The translations under genes were made by a program, and so were the position numbers. DNA of 20,326 nt from Acidobacteria bacterium UBA823. GTDB lineage: Bacteria; Acidobacteriota; Vicinamibacteria; Vicinamibacterales; UBA823. Positions within the stretch are counted from its first letter, which is position 1. Each line of letters begins with the position of its first letter. The notes beneath the pieces were generated by a model, which was given only the letters and a program-made list of their open reading frames with translations, searched no databases and had not been told where the DNA came from. The stretch is from NCBI GenBank assembly GCA_002296225.1, contig DBHR01000089.1, positions 1 through 20,326 of the forward strand, given 5' to 3'. Positions 7,409-15,764 of this stretch are shown here, one piece after another.

Positions 7409-7434
7409 GGAGTTGTTATCCCCCAACTCTCCTT
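7407..7434 (+). repeat. Inverted repeat at the promoter/leader of the S55-peptidase gene
   Basis: AAGGAGTTG (7407-7415) and CAACTCTCCTT (7424-7434) form a nine-pair inverted repeat with one bulged T and an eight-base loop. It starts inside the -10 element and covers the likely transcription start. It could be an operator or a short 5'-UTR hairpin. No protein is known to bind it. Confidence 0.45.
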
Positions 7435-7449
7435 CACATCATTGTCCTA

Positions 7450-9285
7450 ATGAAGAATCTTGCGCTGGCCGCCCTGATGCTCGCCGGGTCTGTCGTCCTG
7501 GCGTTCGGCGATGACGACCGAATGGCTCTATCGGACATTCGTCCCGGAATGACTGGTATCGGCTTGACGGTCTTCGAGGGAACCAAAGTTGAACAGTTCA
7601 CGGTCCAAATCATCGGTGTCCTTCGCAATATAAATGGACCAAAGCGAAACCTGATTCTGGCACGCCTCGAAGGCGGTCCACTCGCGAACACGGGTGTGAT
7701 CGCGGGTATGAGCGGAAGCCCCATCTATATCGGCGGCCAACTGGTTGGCGCTCTCTCCTACGCCTTGGGGTCCTTCACGACAGAACCGATCGCTGGGATC
7801 ACACCGATCCAAGAGATGCTCGATGCTGTTCAGGAGGAACCACGTCGCTCACCGATCGCTCGAGCAACGGTCGAGCTTCCGATGTCTCCCGAACGCCTTA
7901 TTGACTCGCTTAGGTCTTCGCTGCGTTCGACTCTAACCCTTCCGTTGGCATTGAACAGCCTTGTAGGCAATACAACGTCGCCCACCGCAATCTCGGACCT
8001 CGGTGTGGCACTCCGCCCAATCACGACACCATTAAGTTTGAGTGGTTTCAGCCGGGAGGTAACCGGCCTCTTGGCGTCAACGCTGCAAGGCACCGGCATT
8101 TCAGCAGTGCCCGGTGGCGAGCAAACCGACAACTCCCTGACAAACACCGATGCGCTTAGACCCGGCGACGCCGTGAGCATCACGCTTATCGATGGCGACC
8201 TCTCACTAGCCGGCACCGGTACGGTCACCCTGATAGAGAACGACAACGTTTACGCTTTTGGCCATCAATTTCAGAACTTGGGCCCAGTGCAGTTCCCGAT
8301 GAATCGGGCGTACGTGCACACAACACTACCTAGCCTGTTAGCGTCGACCAAAATCGCCACCGTGGGCGAGCCGATCGGCACCTTTCAGCAAGACCGAATG
8401 ACTGGCATCACCGGAACTCTTGGCGCCATACCACGAGGGATCCCCATTGATATAACTCTCCGAGTTGCAACCAGTGATCAACTTGGCCGACAATTCAAAT
8501 TCAACATCGTTGACGACCAGATACTCACACCACTCCTCACCTTCCTGACGGTCCTCAACACCCTGCAAGCCTACGAGCGCGACGCCGGAGCAGCTACGCT
8601 CGCAGTATCGGGAACCGCCACATTCGAAAACTACACTCCCCTTGCATTCAACGACGTCTTCACGGGAGGGAGCCCATCGCTTGCGGCTGCAACCTCACTG
8701 CTGACGCCCATCACGTTGCTTGTCCAGAATGAATTCGCTCCGATCTCACTCAAGAGCTTAACCCTTGAGATTTCAGCCTCCGAAGAGATTGACAGCGTGA
8801 CGATTGAACGGGTCTGGTTCTCCGAAAAACGATTCCGGGCAGGTCAAGAAGCGACACTCAACATCGCAACCCGCAACTATCGGGGTATTGAACAAATTCG
8901 CAGCGTTCCAATACGCATACCTGCAAATGCGCCACCGACCGTATCGCTACTAGTGTCCGCCGGGTCGGAATTGACACGCCTGGAGCGTCAGGAAACGCAG
9001 AACGCGGTGGCGCCGCGCAACTTAGATCAACTAATTAGGCTCCTAAACGAGGGGTATCGTAACAACCGACTCTACTTGCGCCTACTGAGTACCCACCCCG
9101 GCGTTCTCGTCGCGGGAGAACAACTCGCCGCCTTGCCTCCGTCCGCCCTTGCGGTCTATCAAGCCGACAGAAGTCGTGGCAGTATGACGCCGCTTCACCG
9201 GCTAACCCTCGGCGCGTGGGAGATTGACACGAAGGAAGCCCTTTCCGGCGCTAGAGTTCTGACGCTAGACCTCGATTCACCATGA
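7450..9285 (+). CDS. Secreted SpoIVB-peptidase (S55)-like protein
   Basis: A 611-residue exported protein. Residues 1-20 are a short signal peptide (KN, then a hydrophobic LALAALMLAGSVVLAFG core). The region 31-125 contains GMTGIGLTVFEGTK, then GMSGSPIYIGGQLVGALSY (86-104), matching the serine-nucleophile block of SpoIVB/S55 peptidases (Ser88 by analogy). A second block at about 255-275, GTGTVTLIENDNVYAFGHQF, resembles the family's His-containing block (His272) that in SpoIVB comes before the serine. So the order looks permuted. Residues 280-611 are beta-rich with no recognised domain. Its substrate is unknown; the location is inferred to be periplasmic or outer-surface. No clear ribosome site precedes the ATG, about 35 bases after the predicted transcript start. 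It overlaps the next gene by ATGA. Peptidase activity is inferred only. Confidence 0.8.
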   Translation: MKNLALAALMLAGSVVLAFGDDDRMALSDIRPGMTGIGLTVFEGTKVEQFTVQIIGVLRNINGPKRNLILARLEGGPLANTGVIAGMSGSPIYIGGQLVGALSYALGSFTTEPIAGITPIQEMLDAVQEEPRRSPIARATVELPMSPERLIDSLRSSLRSTLTLPLALNSLVGNTTSPTAISDLGVALRPITTPLSLSGFSREVTGLLASTLQGTGISAVPGGEQTDNSLTNTDALRPGDAVSITLIDGDLSLAGTGTVTLIENDNVYAFGHQFQNLGPVQFPMNRAYVHTTLPSLLASTKIATVGEPIGTFQQDRMTGITGTLGAIPRGIPIDITLRVATSDQLGRQFKFNIVDDQILTPLLTFLTVLNTLQAYERDAGAATLAVSGTATFENYTPLAFNDVFTGGSPSLAAATSLLTPITLLVQNEFAPISLKSLTLEISASEEIDSVTIERVWFSEKRFRAGQEATLNIATRNYRGIEQIRSVPIRIPANAPPTVSLLVSAGSELTRLERQETQNAVAPRNLDQLIRLLNEGYRNNRLYLRLLSTHPGVLVAGEQLAALPPSALAVYQADRSRGSMTPLHRLTLGAWEIDTKEALSGARVLTLDLDSP

Positions 9286-11522
9286 AAACGATACCCGAAG
9301 CGTCGGTCCGGTCTGGTTCCCGACCTGGCCCCTTAACGGTGCTAATAGTGGTGCTGACCATATCCTTTAACTTCGCAGCCTCACCGACTTTTTGGCACGT
9401 TTCAACGGTGACCGATCTGCTCAAGGGAGAGTTTGAGCATCTGTCCATCGACGAGACCGGCAGGGTTTCCCTGGCACCAGAAACAAATCTACTTCACGAG
9501 TTCTCGGGACCCTTCATCTGGGCCGCCGTTCCCAACAGCAATGACGGATTCTGGGTCGCAACCGGGGACGAAGGTCGCGTTTACCAAGTCAGCACTGACG
9601 GTCGTTCAACCATTTTTTTCGACGCCGACGAGACCGAAGTTCACGCCGTGGTCACCCGGCCCAATGGTGGCCTTTTTGTGGGCACTAGTCCCAACGGTAA
9701 AGTGTACGAAGTTCAGGTCGACGGCCGTTCGACCGTATTGTTCGACCCAGAGGAGACATACATCTGGTCCATGGTGCTTAGCGCAGACGGCGACCTCTAC
9801 GTCGCAACCGGCACCAAGGGTATGATTTATCGGGTAGCCAGCGATCGCACGGCGACAGTGTTCTACGACACTAAAACCACTAACGTGCTATCGCTAGCCT
9901 TTGATCCCGAAGGGCGTCTACTGGCCGGAACCGACTCGCCAGGCCGACTATTACGCATCGATTCCGACGCGAAGGGTTTTGTTCTTCTTGATTCGGCGTA
10001 CACGGAACTCCGAGGACTACACGTGGAACCTGATGGCACGGTCTATTTGGCCGGCATCAACGGACAACCGGGCGGAAATGGCGAAACTGCATCGACCCCA
10101 GTGCCGCTCTCGCTTCCAAGGGTCGGCACCCCGACCCAGGTGACTGCCTCCGACGGGCAGGTCCTGGCTCGCTCCACCCTACGAAGCCAAGCCACCTCCG
10201 GCGCTTCCGGCGCCGTCATTCGGGTCCAACCAGACGGCGTATGGGACGTCATCTGGGAATCATTAAGTGATGTTCCGTACAAGGTCATCGTTGACGGGGA
10301 AGGCCGGGTCCTAATTGGAACCGGTCCAGACGGCCGAATCTACCGGTTGTCTGGAAACCCCGCCACAGTCACGCTAGTGACGCGCGTAGAGGCTGGACAG
10401 GTAACTACGATGACCTACGCTCCCGACGGTCAGTTCCATTTCGGAACGGCTAATCCGGCAAAACTCTTCACGATGTCCGACTCGCTCGCTCTCGAAGGAA
10501 CCTACCTCTCAAATGTCCGTGATGCTAAGACGATCGCTGCTTGGGGGACCATTCGCTGGACCGCCGCGGAGCCGGCCGGAAGCCACGTCGAGCTAAACTC
10601 CCGAACCGGGAACACCCGTAGTCCCGATGAAATGTGGAGCGATTGGTCGAACAGCTACCGCACTGCGTCCGGTGAGCAAGTTGTAAGTCCAAAGGCCCGA
10701 TACATCCAGTGGCGTGCCGTCCTTAGACGCAGCAATGCCACCCCAACCCTAACATCCGTAACAACTGCGTATCTACCTCGCAATCTGGCCCCAATTGTCA
10801 CCTCGATTACCGGTCACCCCGCTGGCACAGTGTTCCAGAAAACATTCTCGAATACGGAGGCCGAGCTCGCAGGCTACGACACTGTATCCAAACGCACTCC
10901 GCCGATCGTTCGTCTCGAAGCCGAGGCCACCGCTCAGACGGCACAACCTGGGCACGGTCGCCGAGGCTATCGTAAGGGACTCCAGAGTACCGAATGGACA
11001 GCCGAGGACCCCGACGGCGACCGACTGAACTATACAGTCAGTTACCGGCAGGAAGGCGGCAGCGCTTGGGTCGCACTAACCGAGAACCTCACCGACCCAA
11101 TTTTCGTATGGAACACGGCCTCAGTACCAGACGGCCGCTACCTCATCATGATTGAAGCTTCTGATGCCCCGTCGAACTCGCCCCAGACGACACTCACCGG
11201 CTTCCGTGCAAGCACCGCCTTCGTAATCGATAATACACCGCCGTCCATCAACATCGATCCTGCGCAGCCAGGACTATCGGACCCTCCGTTAACATTCACG
11301 GCCCAAGATGCGCAGTCGATCATTGAGCATGTGGAGGTCTCGCTTGATGGGGGCCATTGGGAATCCGTTTATCCGATCGATGGAATTGCCGATTCACGAC
11401 TCGAGCGGTTCTCGGTCCACACACCCGAAGGGAACGCCGTTAGTCAGTTCATGGTGCGCGTCACAGACAGCATGAACAACACGGCAACCTTAACGACCGT
11501 TCTGACTAATTCCGTCCGTTAA
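9282..11522 (+). CDS. Signal-anchored beta-propeller / Ig-like protein of unknown function
   Basis: A 746-residue protein with no recognised family name. A basic N-terminus and hydrophobic segment (about 18-34) act as signal peptide or anchor. Residues 76-400 carry repeats of about 41 residues ending in forms such as FWVATGDEGRVYQV (90-103), LFVGTSPNGKVYEV (131-144), LYVATGTKGMIYRV (172-185) and VLIGTGPDGRIYRL (343-356). Together these indicate a beta-propeller with a low-complexity insertion at about 258-310. Residues 405-500 look like a beta-sandwich (WSDWS at 452-456). The C-terminal part has Ig/fibronectin-like features (EDPDGDRLNYTVSYR, then VIDNTPPSI). Its start overlaps the stop of the S55-like gene, so the two are probably made together and may act as partners in the envelope. 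Function is unknown. Confidence 0.75.
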   Translation: MKTIPEASVRSGSRPGPLTVLIVVLTISFNFAASPTFWHVSTVTDLLKGEFEHLSIDETGRVSLAPETNLLHEFSGPFIWAAVPNSNDGFWVATGDEGRVYQVSTDGRSTIFFDADETEVHAVVTRPNGGLFVGTSPNGKVYEVQVDGRSTVLFDPEETYIWSMVLSADGDLYVATGTKGMIYRVASDRTATVFYDTKTTNVLSLAFDPEGRLLAGTDSPGRLLRIDSDAKGFVLLDSAYTELRGLHVEPDGTVYLAGINGQPGGNGETASTPVPLSLPRVGTPTQVTASDGQVLARSTLRSQATSGASGAVIRVQPDGVWDVIWESLSDVPYKVIVDGEGRVLIGTGPDGRIYRLSGNPATVTLVTRVEAGQVTTMTYAPDGQFHFGTANPAKLFTMSDSLALEGTYLSNVRDAKTIAAWGTIRWTAAEPAGSHVELNSRTGNTRSPDEMWSDWSNSYRTASGEQVVSPKARYIQWRAVLRRSNATPTLTSVTTAYLPRNLAPIVTSITGHPAGTVFQKTFSNTEAELAGYDTVSKRTPPIVRLEAEATAQTAQPGHGRRGYRKGLQSTEWTAEDPDGDRLNYTVSYRQEGGSAWVALTENLTDPIFVWNTASVPDGRYLIMIEASDAPSNSPQTTLTGFRASTAFVIDNTPPSINIDPAQPGLSDPPLTFTAQDAQSIIEHVEVSLDGGHWESVYPIDGIADSRLERFSVHTPEGNAVSQFMVRVTDSMNNTATLTTVLTNSVR

Positions 11523-11553
11523 CTAATCCAGCGTCTCCTTCTGACAAGGATTC

Positions 11554-12861
11554 ATGCTCAACGGCCTCTTCGTCACCGTCGTCGTTACCTCAGTCCTTCT
11601 AGCAGCTGCCACGGGAAGGATGGAAGCACTCACCCAAGGAGTGATTGATTCGGCTCAGGATGCCGTTCAGCTGGCAATCGGCCTGATTGGTGTGATGGCA
11701 TTTTTTCTTGGTCTCATGCGAATCGCCGAAGACGGAGGCCTGATGCGTCGCATCGCTAGGGCCCTCGGACCGGTAATGCAACGCCTTTTCCCAGGGGTGC
11801 CGGTCGATCATCCAGCAATGAGCGCCATGATTCTGAATATTTCAAGCAACATGCTTGGATTGGGAAACGCTGCAACACCATTCGGCATTCGCGCCATGGA
11901 ACAACTGGACACTCTTAACGGGCAAAAGGGCACCGCCACAAATGCCATGGTTCTTTTTTTGGCGATCAATACGGCAGGCCTAGCGATTCTGCCATCGGGG
12001 GTGATCGGATTGCGGGCTTCGCTCGGTTCTCAAGACGCGGCCGGCATCTTCCTCCCGACCTTGGTCGCTAGCGCATCCGCTACGTTGGTGGGAATTCTGG
12101 CCGCAACCCTCCTGTCGAAGCTGCCCCGATACCGCACCACGGAACCCGCAGTTATCGCGCCAGAACCATGCGCCCAGAAGGACATAACCGGCACTACAGA
12201 AGAACCGCCGAGGGCCTCTCTGTCACGCCGTTGGATGGTGTGGATCTTTTGGCTAGTGTTTCTATGGCTGCTTGGGCAGGAGCTCATCTTCAACCTAGCG
12301 CCCAACAGAATCGACGCGTCTGATTTCCCGACGCTGGTCCGGGGGATGCTGTCCTTCTGGATGCTACCGGCACTTATAGCGGGGTTAACACTGTATGGTT
12401 GGCAACAGGGCGTCCGAGTCTACGAATCTCTCGTCGCTGGAGCTAAGCAGGGATTTGACGTTGCGCTGCGAATTATTCCCTATCTCGTTGCGATCTTAGT
12501 GGCCGTTGGCATGTTAAGAGCCTCTGGTGGGATTGACTGGTTAGCCATTTTGATTAGCCCGCTTACGAATCTAATAGGAATGCCTGCCGAAGCTCTACCC
12601 ATGGCCGTACTTCGTCCACTAACAGGCTCCGGCGCCTTCGGCGTTATGGCTGAAGCCATGAACGCCCACGGACCGGACTCCCTGATCGGATACATGGTGA
12701 GCACGTTTCAAGGCAGCACCGAAACCACTTTCTATACACTTGCAGTCTATTTCGGCGCCGTCAGCATTGTTAGAACGCGCCATGCCCTTCCGGCCTGCCT
12801 GTTAGCCGACATTGCGGGTATCCTCTCCGCCGTTGCGATCGTGAACACTCTTTTCGCATAA
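11554..12861 (+). CDS. SpmA-SpmB fusion, nucleoside-recognition (Gate) domain membrane protein
   Basis: A 435-residue multi-spanning inner-membrane protein joining what are two genes, spmA and spmB, in Bacillus. The SpmA-like half (about 1-195) has NMLGLGNAATPFG (99-111). The SpmB-like half (about 225-435) has RPLTGSGA (354-361) and GSTETTFYT (387-395). A hydrophilic linker (about 193-225) joins them. In Bacillus these proteins act in spore-core dehydration; fused or paired homologues also occur in many non-sporulating bacteria, where the transported substrate is unknown. AAGGA lies four bases before the ATG. The gene follows the propeller gene by 31 bases with no terminator between, so it is likely the third gene of that operon. 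Family assignment is firm, function is not. Confidence 0.9.
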   Translation: MLNGLFVTVVVTSVLLAAATGRMEALTQGVIDSAQDAVQLAIGLIGVMAFFLGLMRIAEDGGLMRRIARALGPVMQRLFPGVPVDHPAMSAMILNISSNMLGLGNAATPFGIRAMEQLDTLNGQKGTATNAMVLFLAINTAGLAILPSGVIGLRASLGSQDAAGIFLPTLVASASATLVGILAATLLSKLPRYRTTEPAVIAPEPCAQKDITGTTEEPPRASLSRRWMVWIFWLVFLWLLGQELIFNLAPNRIDASDFPTLVRGMLSFWMLPALIAGLTLYGWQQGVRVYESLVAGAKQGFDVALRIIPYLVAILVAVGMLRASGGIDWLAILISPLTNLIGMPAEALPMAVLRPLTGSGAFGVMAEAMNAHGPDSLIGYMVSTFQGSTETTFYTLAVYFGAVSIVRTRHALPACLLADIAGILSAVAIVNTLFA

Positions 12862-12980
12862 CCCGGCCCGGTGCATCGCGCCGTTCCACCCACCTAAGCT
12901 GGGTTCCTTCACTTCCCTTCACGATCGACGATCCTCGGGCGTAATACCAACCAGCCCTCGAAAGAGGCGTAAATGGTTCG

Positions 12981-12988
12981 TATACAAT
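12981..12988 (+). promoter_or_regulatory. Possible -10 element for aroC
   Basis: TATACAAT ends nine bases before the aroC ATG at 12998. No good -35 is visible about 17 bases upstream. If used, transcription would begin at about 12994-12996, giving a nearly leaderless message. The 136-base gap between the SpmA-SpmB gene and aroC holds nothing else convincing. Confidence 0.35.
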
Positions 12989-12997
12989 GTGAGCATC

Positions 12998-14227
12998 ATG
13001 CTGCGCTTTCTTACGGCTGGCGAATCGCACGGCCAGGGACTCGTCGTGATTCTAGAAGGCCTTCCCGCTGGCCTAACGATTGACTTCGATAGCATCACGC
13101 ACCAACTGCGGCGACGTCAGGGAGGCTACGGTCGTGGCCAACGGATGGCAATCGAATCTGATCGGGCAGAGGTCTTGTCCGGCGTCCGTGACGGCGAAAC
13201 CATTGGCGGCCCGATCGCCCTTCTGGTCAGGAACAAGGATTGGACTAACTGGAAGGAAACGATGGGGGCTGAAGCGGCGGCTTCCGAATCTGTGCAGGCC
13301 AATCGGAAGCCCCGGGTGTCCCGACCTCGACCCGGGCACGCAGACCTTGCGGGTGCCTTAAAGTTTAATCGGATGGACATTCGGGATGTTCTCGAACGGG
13401 CTAGCGCCCGAGAAACGGCCGCCCGAGTTGCCGCGGGCGCCATCGCTAGACAGTTCCTTGAGGTGTTCAACATCGAGGTCGCAAGCCACGTTACGGCAAT
13501 AGGTGGCATAAAGATTTCATTCGAAACCATCTCCTTCGAAGATGTGCGCAACATTCCTGCGGATGCTCCGCTTCGCTGCGTTGATCGGGACATTGAACAG
13601 GTTATGGTCAAATGCATCGATTCCGCGCGTGCTGCTGGCGATACGGTTGGTGGTGCGTTTGAGGTGATTCTACGGGGGCTACCGATTGGACTTGGAAACT
13701 ACGCCCAGTGGGATCGAAAATTAGACGGCCGTCTAGCGCAAGCAATTATGTCAATTCCGGCGATTAAAGCAGTTGGTATCGGAATCGGGTCGGCCGCATC
13801 GGGCCTTCCCGGCAGCCAAGTGCACGATGAAATCGTGCTCCGTCCCACCCGCGACGAAACCGACGATTCGCCGATTCCCGTTGCTAGACCAACAAACAAT
13901 GCCGGCGGGCTGGAAGGCGGTATCACTAACGGTGAGGACCTACGGGTCTCGGGTTATATGAAGCCGATCTCCACGCTAATGAAACCGCTCCGCTCCGTCG
14001 ACCTGCAGACGATGACCGAGGCACCAGCCACTGTCGAGCGCAGCGATGTCTGTGCGGTTCCTGCGGCCGCCGTCGTCGCCGAGGCAATGGTCTCGCTCAT
14101 TGTCGCGGACGCCTTCCTAGAGAAATTTGGTGGTGATTCCGTTGGCGAAATCAGCCGCCATGTGATCGCCTCCAAAGAGCTTCGTCAATCTCGTTTCCCT
14201 GGAACCGCCAAGACCGAAGCAACCTAA
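12998..14227 (+). CDS. aroC: Chorismate synthase
   Basis: Catalyses the FMN-dependent conversion of EPSP to chorismate, the last shikimate-pathway step, feeding the TrpE reaction encoded in this window. The 409-residue product shows GESHG (8-12), the basic RRRQGGYGRGQRM stretch, the IGGPIALLVRNKDW block, SRPRPGHADLAGALK, RASARETAARVA, and the C-terminal NNAGGLEGGITNGEDL and RSDVCAVPAA motifs. An in-frame GTG at 12989 would add three residues. The ATG at 12998 matches the family N-terminus better and is preferred, although only a weak GTGAG lies upstream. The gene is transcribed away from the aroDE-trp operon and heads a run that continues with def, fmt and rsmB. Confidence 0.96.
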   Translation: MLRFLTAGESHGQGLVVILEGLPAGLTIDFDSITHQLRRRQGGYGRGQRMAIESDRAEVLSGVRDGETIGGPIALLVRNKDWTNWKETMGAEAAASESVQANRKPRVSRPRPGHADLAGALKFNRMDIRDVLERASARETAARVAAGAIARQFLEVFNIEVASHVTAIGGIKISFETISFEDVRNIPADAPLRCVDRDIEQVMVKCIDSARAAGDTVGGAFEVILRGLPIGLGNYAQWDRKLDGRLAQAIMSIPAIKAVGIGIGSAASGLPGSQVHDEIVLRPTRDETDDSPIPVARPTNNAGGLEGGITNGEDLRVSGYMKPISTLMKPLRSVDLQTMTEAPATVERSDVCAVPAAAVVAEAMVSLIVADAFLEKFGGDSVGEISRHVIASKELRQSRFPGTAKTEAT

Positions 14228-14250
14228 TCCACTAACTCCAGGGGGTTGCC

Positions 14251-14760
14251 ATGATTCGCCCGATTCTTAAGTGCGGCGACCCCGCACTTCATCGGCCAGC
14301 TACCATCGTTGAGTCTGGCCCAAACGACATCCAAACGCTTATCGACGACATGATTGAAACCATGTACGCAGCTTCAGGAATCGGCCTGGCAGCGCCACAG
14401 GTCGGTATCAGTCTGCGGGTCTTCGTCGTCGACATTTCATTCGGCCAATCCCCGACGGATTTGATCGTCATGATTAATCCAAGCTTCGAATTACAGCACG
14501 ACACTCAAATGGAAGAGGAGGGCTGCCTAAGCCTGCCAGGATTCAGCGCGAGAGTGACCCGACCTAGTCATGTCGTCGTTGAAGGCCTCGACCGTAACAG
14601 GCAGCCACAACAAGTCGAGGGTCGAGACCTCTTGGCCCGTGCGATGCAACATGAAATAGACCACCTTGACGGTACCCTGTTCATCGATCGATTGCGAGGA
14701 ATCAAACGAGACCTCATCGTGCGACGCATTAGTAAACTGCGCAGAAAGGGCCAGTGGTGA
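14251..14760 (+). CDS. def: Peptide deformylase
   Basis: Removes the formyl group from the N-terminal methionine of new proteins; iron or zinc metalloenzyme acting at the ribosome exit. The 169-residue product has all three family motifs: GIGLAAPQVG (43-52), EGCLSLPG with the metal-binding Cys92 (90-97), and QHEIDHLDG with metal ligands His134 and His138 and catalytic Glu135. Length is typical. A strong purine-rich ribosome site (AGGGGG) lies before the ATG, 23 bases after aroC. Its stop overlaps the fmt start (GTGA), the common def-fmt pairing that joins formylation and deformylation. Confidence 0.97.
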   Translation: MIRPILKCGDPALHRPATIVESGPNDIQTLIDDMIETMYAASGIGLAAPQVGISLRVFVVDISFGQSPTDLIVMINPSFELQHDTQMEEEGCLSLPGFSARVTRPSHVVVEGLDRNRQPQQVEGRDLLARAMQHEIDHLDGTLFIDRLRGIKRDLIVRRISKLRRKGQW

Positions 14761-15764
14761 AGATCGCGTTTTTTGGCACACCCGCTTTCGCCATTCCGTC
14801 CCTCTCGAAACTTATTGCGTCGTCCCATCGAGTCGTCGCGGTCGTTACACAACCGGATCGGCCTCGGGGTAGGAGTCAACAGCGGGCACCATCAGACGTC
14901 AAGACGGTCGCTGTCACACACCACGTCCCGGTACTTACGCCAGAGCGCTTGGACGACTCCGAGTTTCTGAAAGCGCTACAGAGACTCAAACCAGATCTTG
15001 GCGTCGTCGCGGCATACGGACGGCTCCTTCCGGCCGAGGTCCTAACACTTCCCGCGCACGGACTCGTCAACTTGCATGCGTCGCTTTTGCCAGCCTATCG
15101 CGGCGCGTCCCCCATCCAACACGCCATCCTTAATGGAAATGAACTTACGGGCATTACGCTGATGCGGGTCGTGAACGAGCTCGATGCTGGGCCAATTCTC
15201 GCCCAGGCGCAGCACCCAATTGGGCCAACCGATACAACCGTGGACCTCGAGCGGGCCCTCGCGCACCTCGGGGCGTCACTGCTTCTCCGACACGTCGAGC
15301 CGCTCATAGCCGGACGACTGACTGGGAAGCCACAAGACGACGCAGCCGCGACCTACGCTCCCCGTCTAACGAAGGCTAACGGACAAATCGACTGGCACAT
15401 GAGGGCAGGGAGCATCCATAATCAAGTTCGAGCAATGCACCCATGGCCCCGCACATTCACGTATCTCGAACGAGATGCGGCCGAGCGGTCAGGGGCTCAC
15501 GAGGATACCCAGGGGGACCGCTATACGATTCACCGCACGGCCGTTCACGTGCCGGGTTCCCAAGAATCAGTCCATGTGTTTAGTGAACCAGGCCGGATTC
15601 ATGAAGCACGCGGCGACCTACTAACCGTAGTGGCCGGAGGGTGCACGGCTCTCGACATCCTTGAACTTCAAGCAAGTGGTCGCCCTGTGATGCAGACCCG
15701 CGCTTTCTTAGCCGGCCATGGCATCAAACCTGGAATGTCCTTTACCTCACGGACGTCTCCATGA
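14757..15764 (+). CDS. fmt: Methionyl-tRNA formyltransferase
   Basis: Formylates Met-tRNA(fMet) using 10-formyltetrahydrofolate for translation initiation. The 335-residue protein starts with KIAFFGTPAFAIPSL and contains QPDRPRGR, AYGRLLP, then NLHASLLPAYRGASPIQ with catalytic Asn and His at about 104-106, and ELDAGPI with the catalytic Asp at about 142. The C-terminal tRNA-binding domain includes NQVRAMHPWP. Two adjacent GTG codons (14754, 14757) could start it. The second is preferred because it is six bases from AAAGGG and forms a GTGA overlap with the def stop. The stop overlaps the rsmB start as ATGA. Confidence 0.96.
   Translation: MKIAFFGTPAFAIPSLSKLIASSHRVVAVVTQPDRPRGRSQQRAPSDVKTVAVTHHVPVLTPERLDDSEFLKALQRLKPDLGVVAAYGRLLPAEVLTLPAHGLVNLHASLLPAYRGASPIQHAILNGNELTGITLMRVVNELDAGPILAQAQHPIGPTDTTVDLERALAHLGASLLLRHVEPLIAGRLTGKPQDDAAATYAPRLTKANGQIDWHMRAGSIHNQVRAMHPWPRTFTYLERDAAERSGAHEDTQGDRYTIHRTAVHVPGSQESVHVFSEPGRIHEARGDLLTVVAGGCTALDILELQASGRPVMQTRAFLAGHGIKPGMSFTSRTSP

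Noticed and set aside
12888..12904. Terminator between the SpmA-SpmB gene and aroC
   Set aside because: ACCCA and TGGGT can form only a five-base-pair stem and no T run follows, so it is not a convincing intrinsic terminator.
12989..12997. GTG at 12989 as the aroC start
   Set aside because: The ATG at 12998 gives the usual chorismate synthase N-terminus, and the GTG abuts the probable -10 element.
13126..13617. 163-codon minus-strand ORF within aroC
   Set aside because: Antisense shadow of a strongly conserved gene, with no recognisable motif or promoter.
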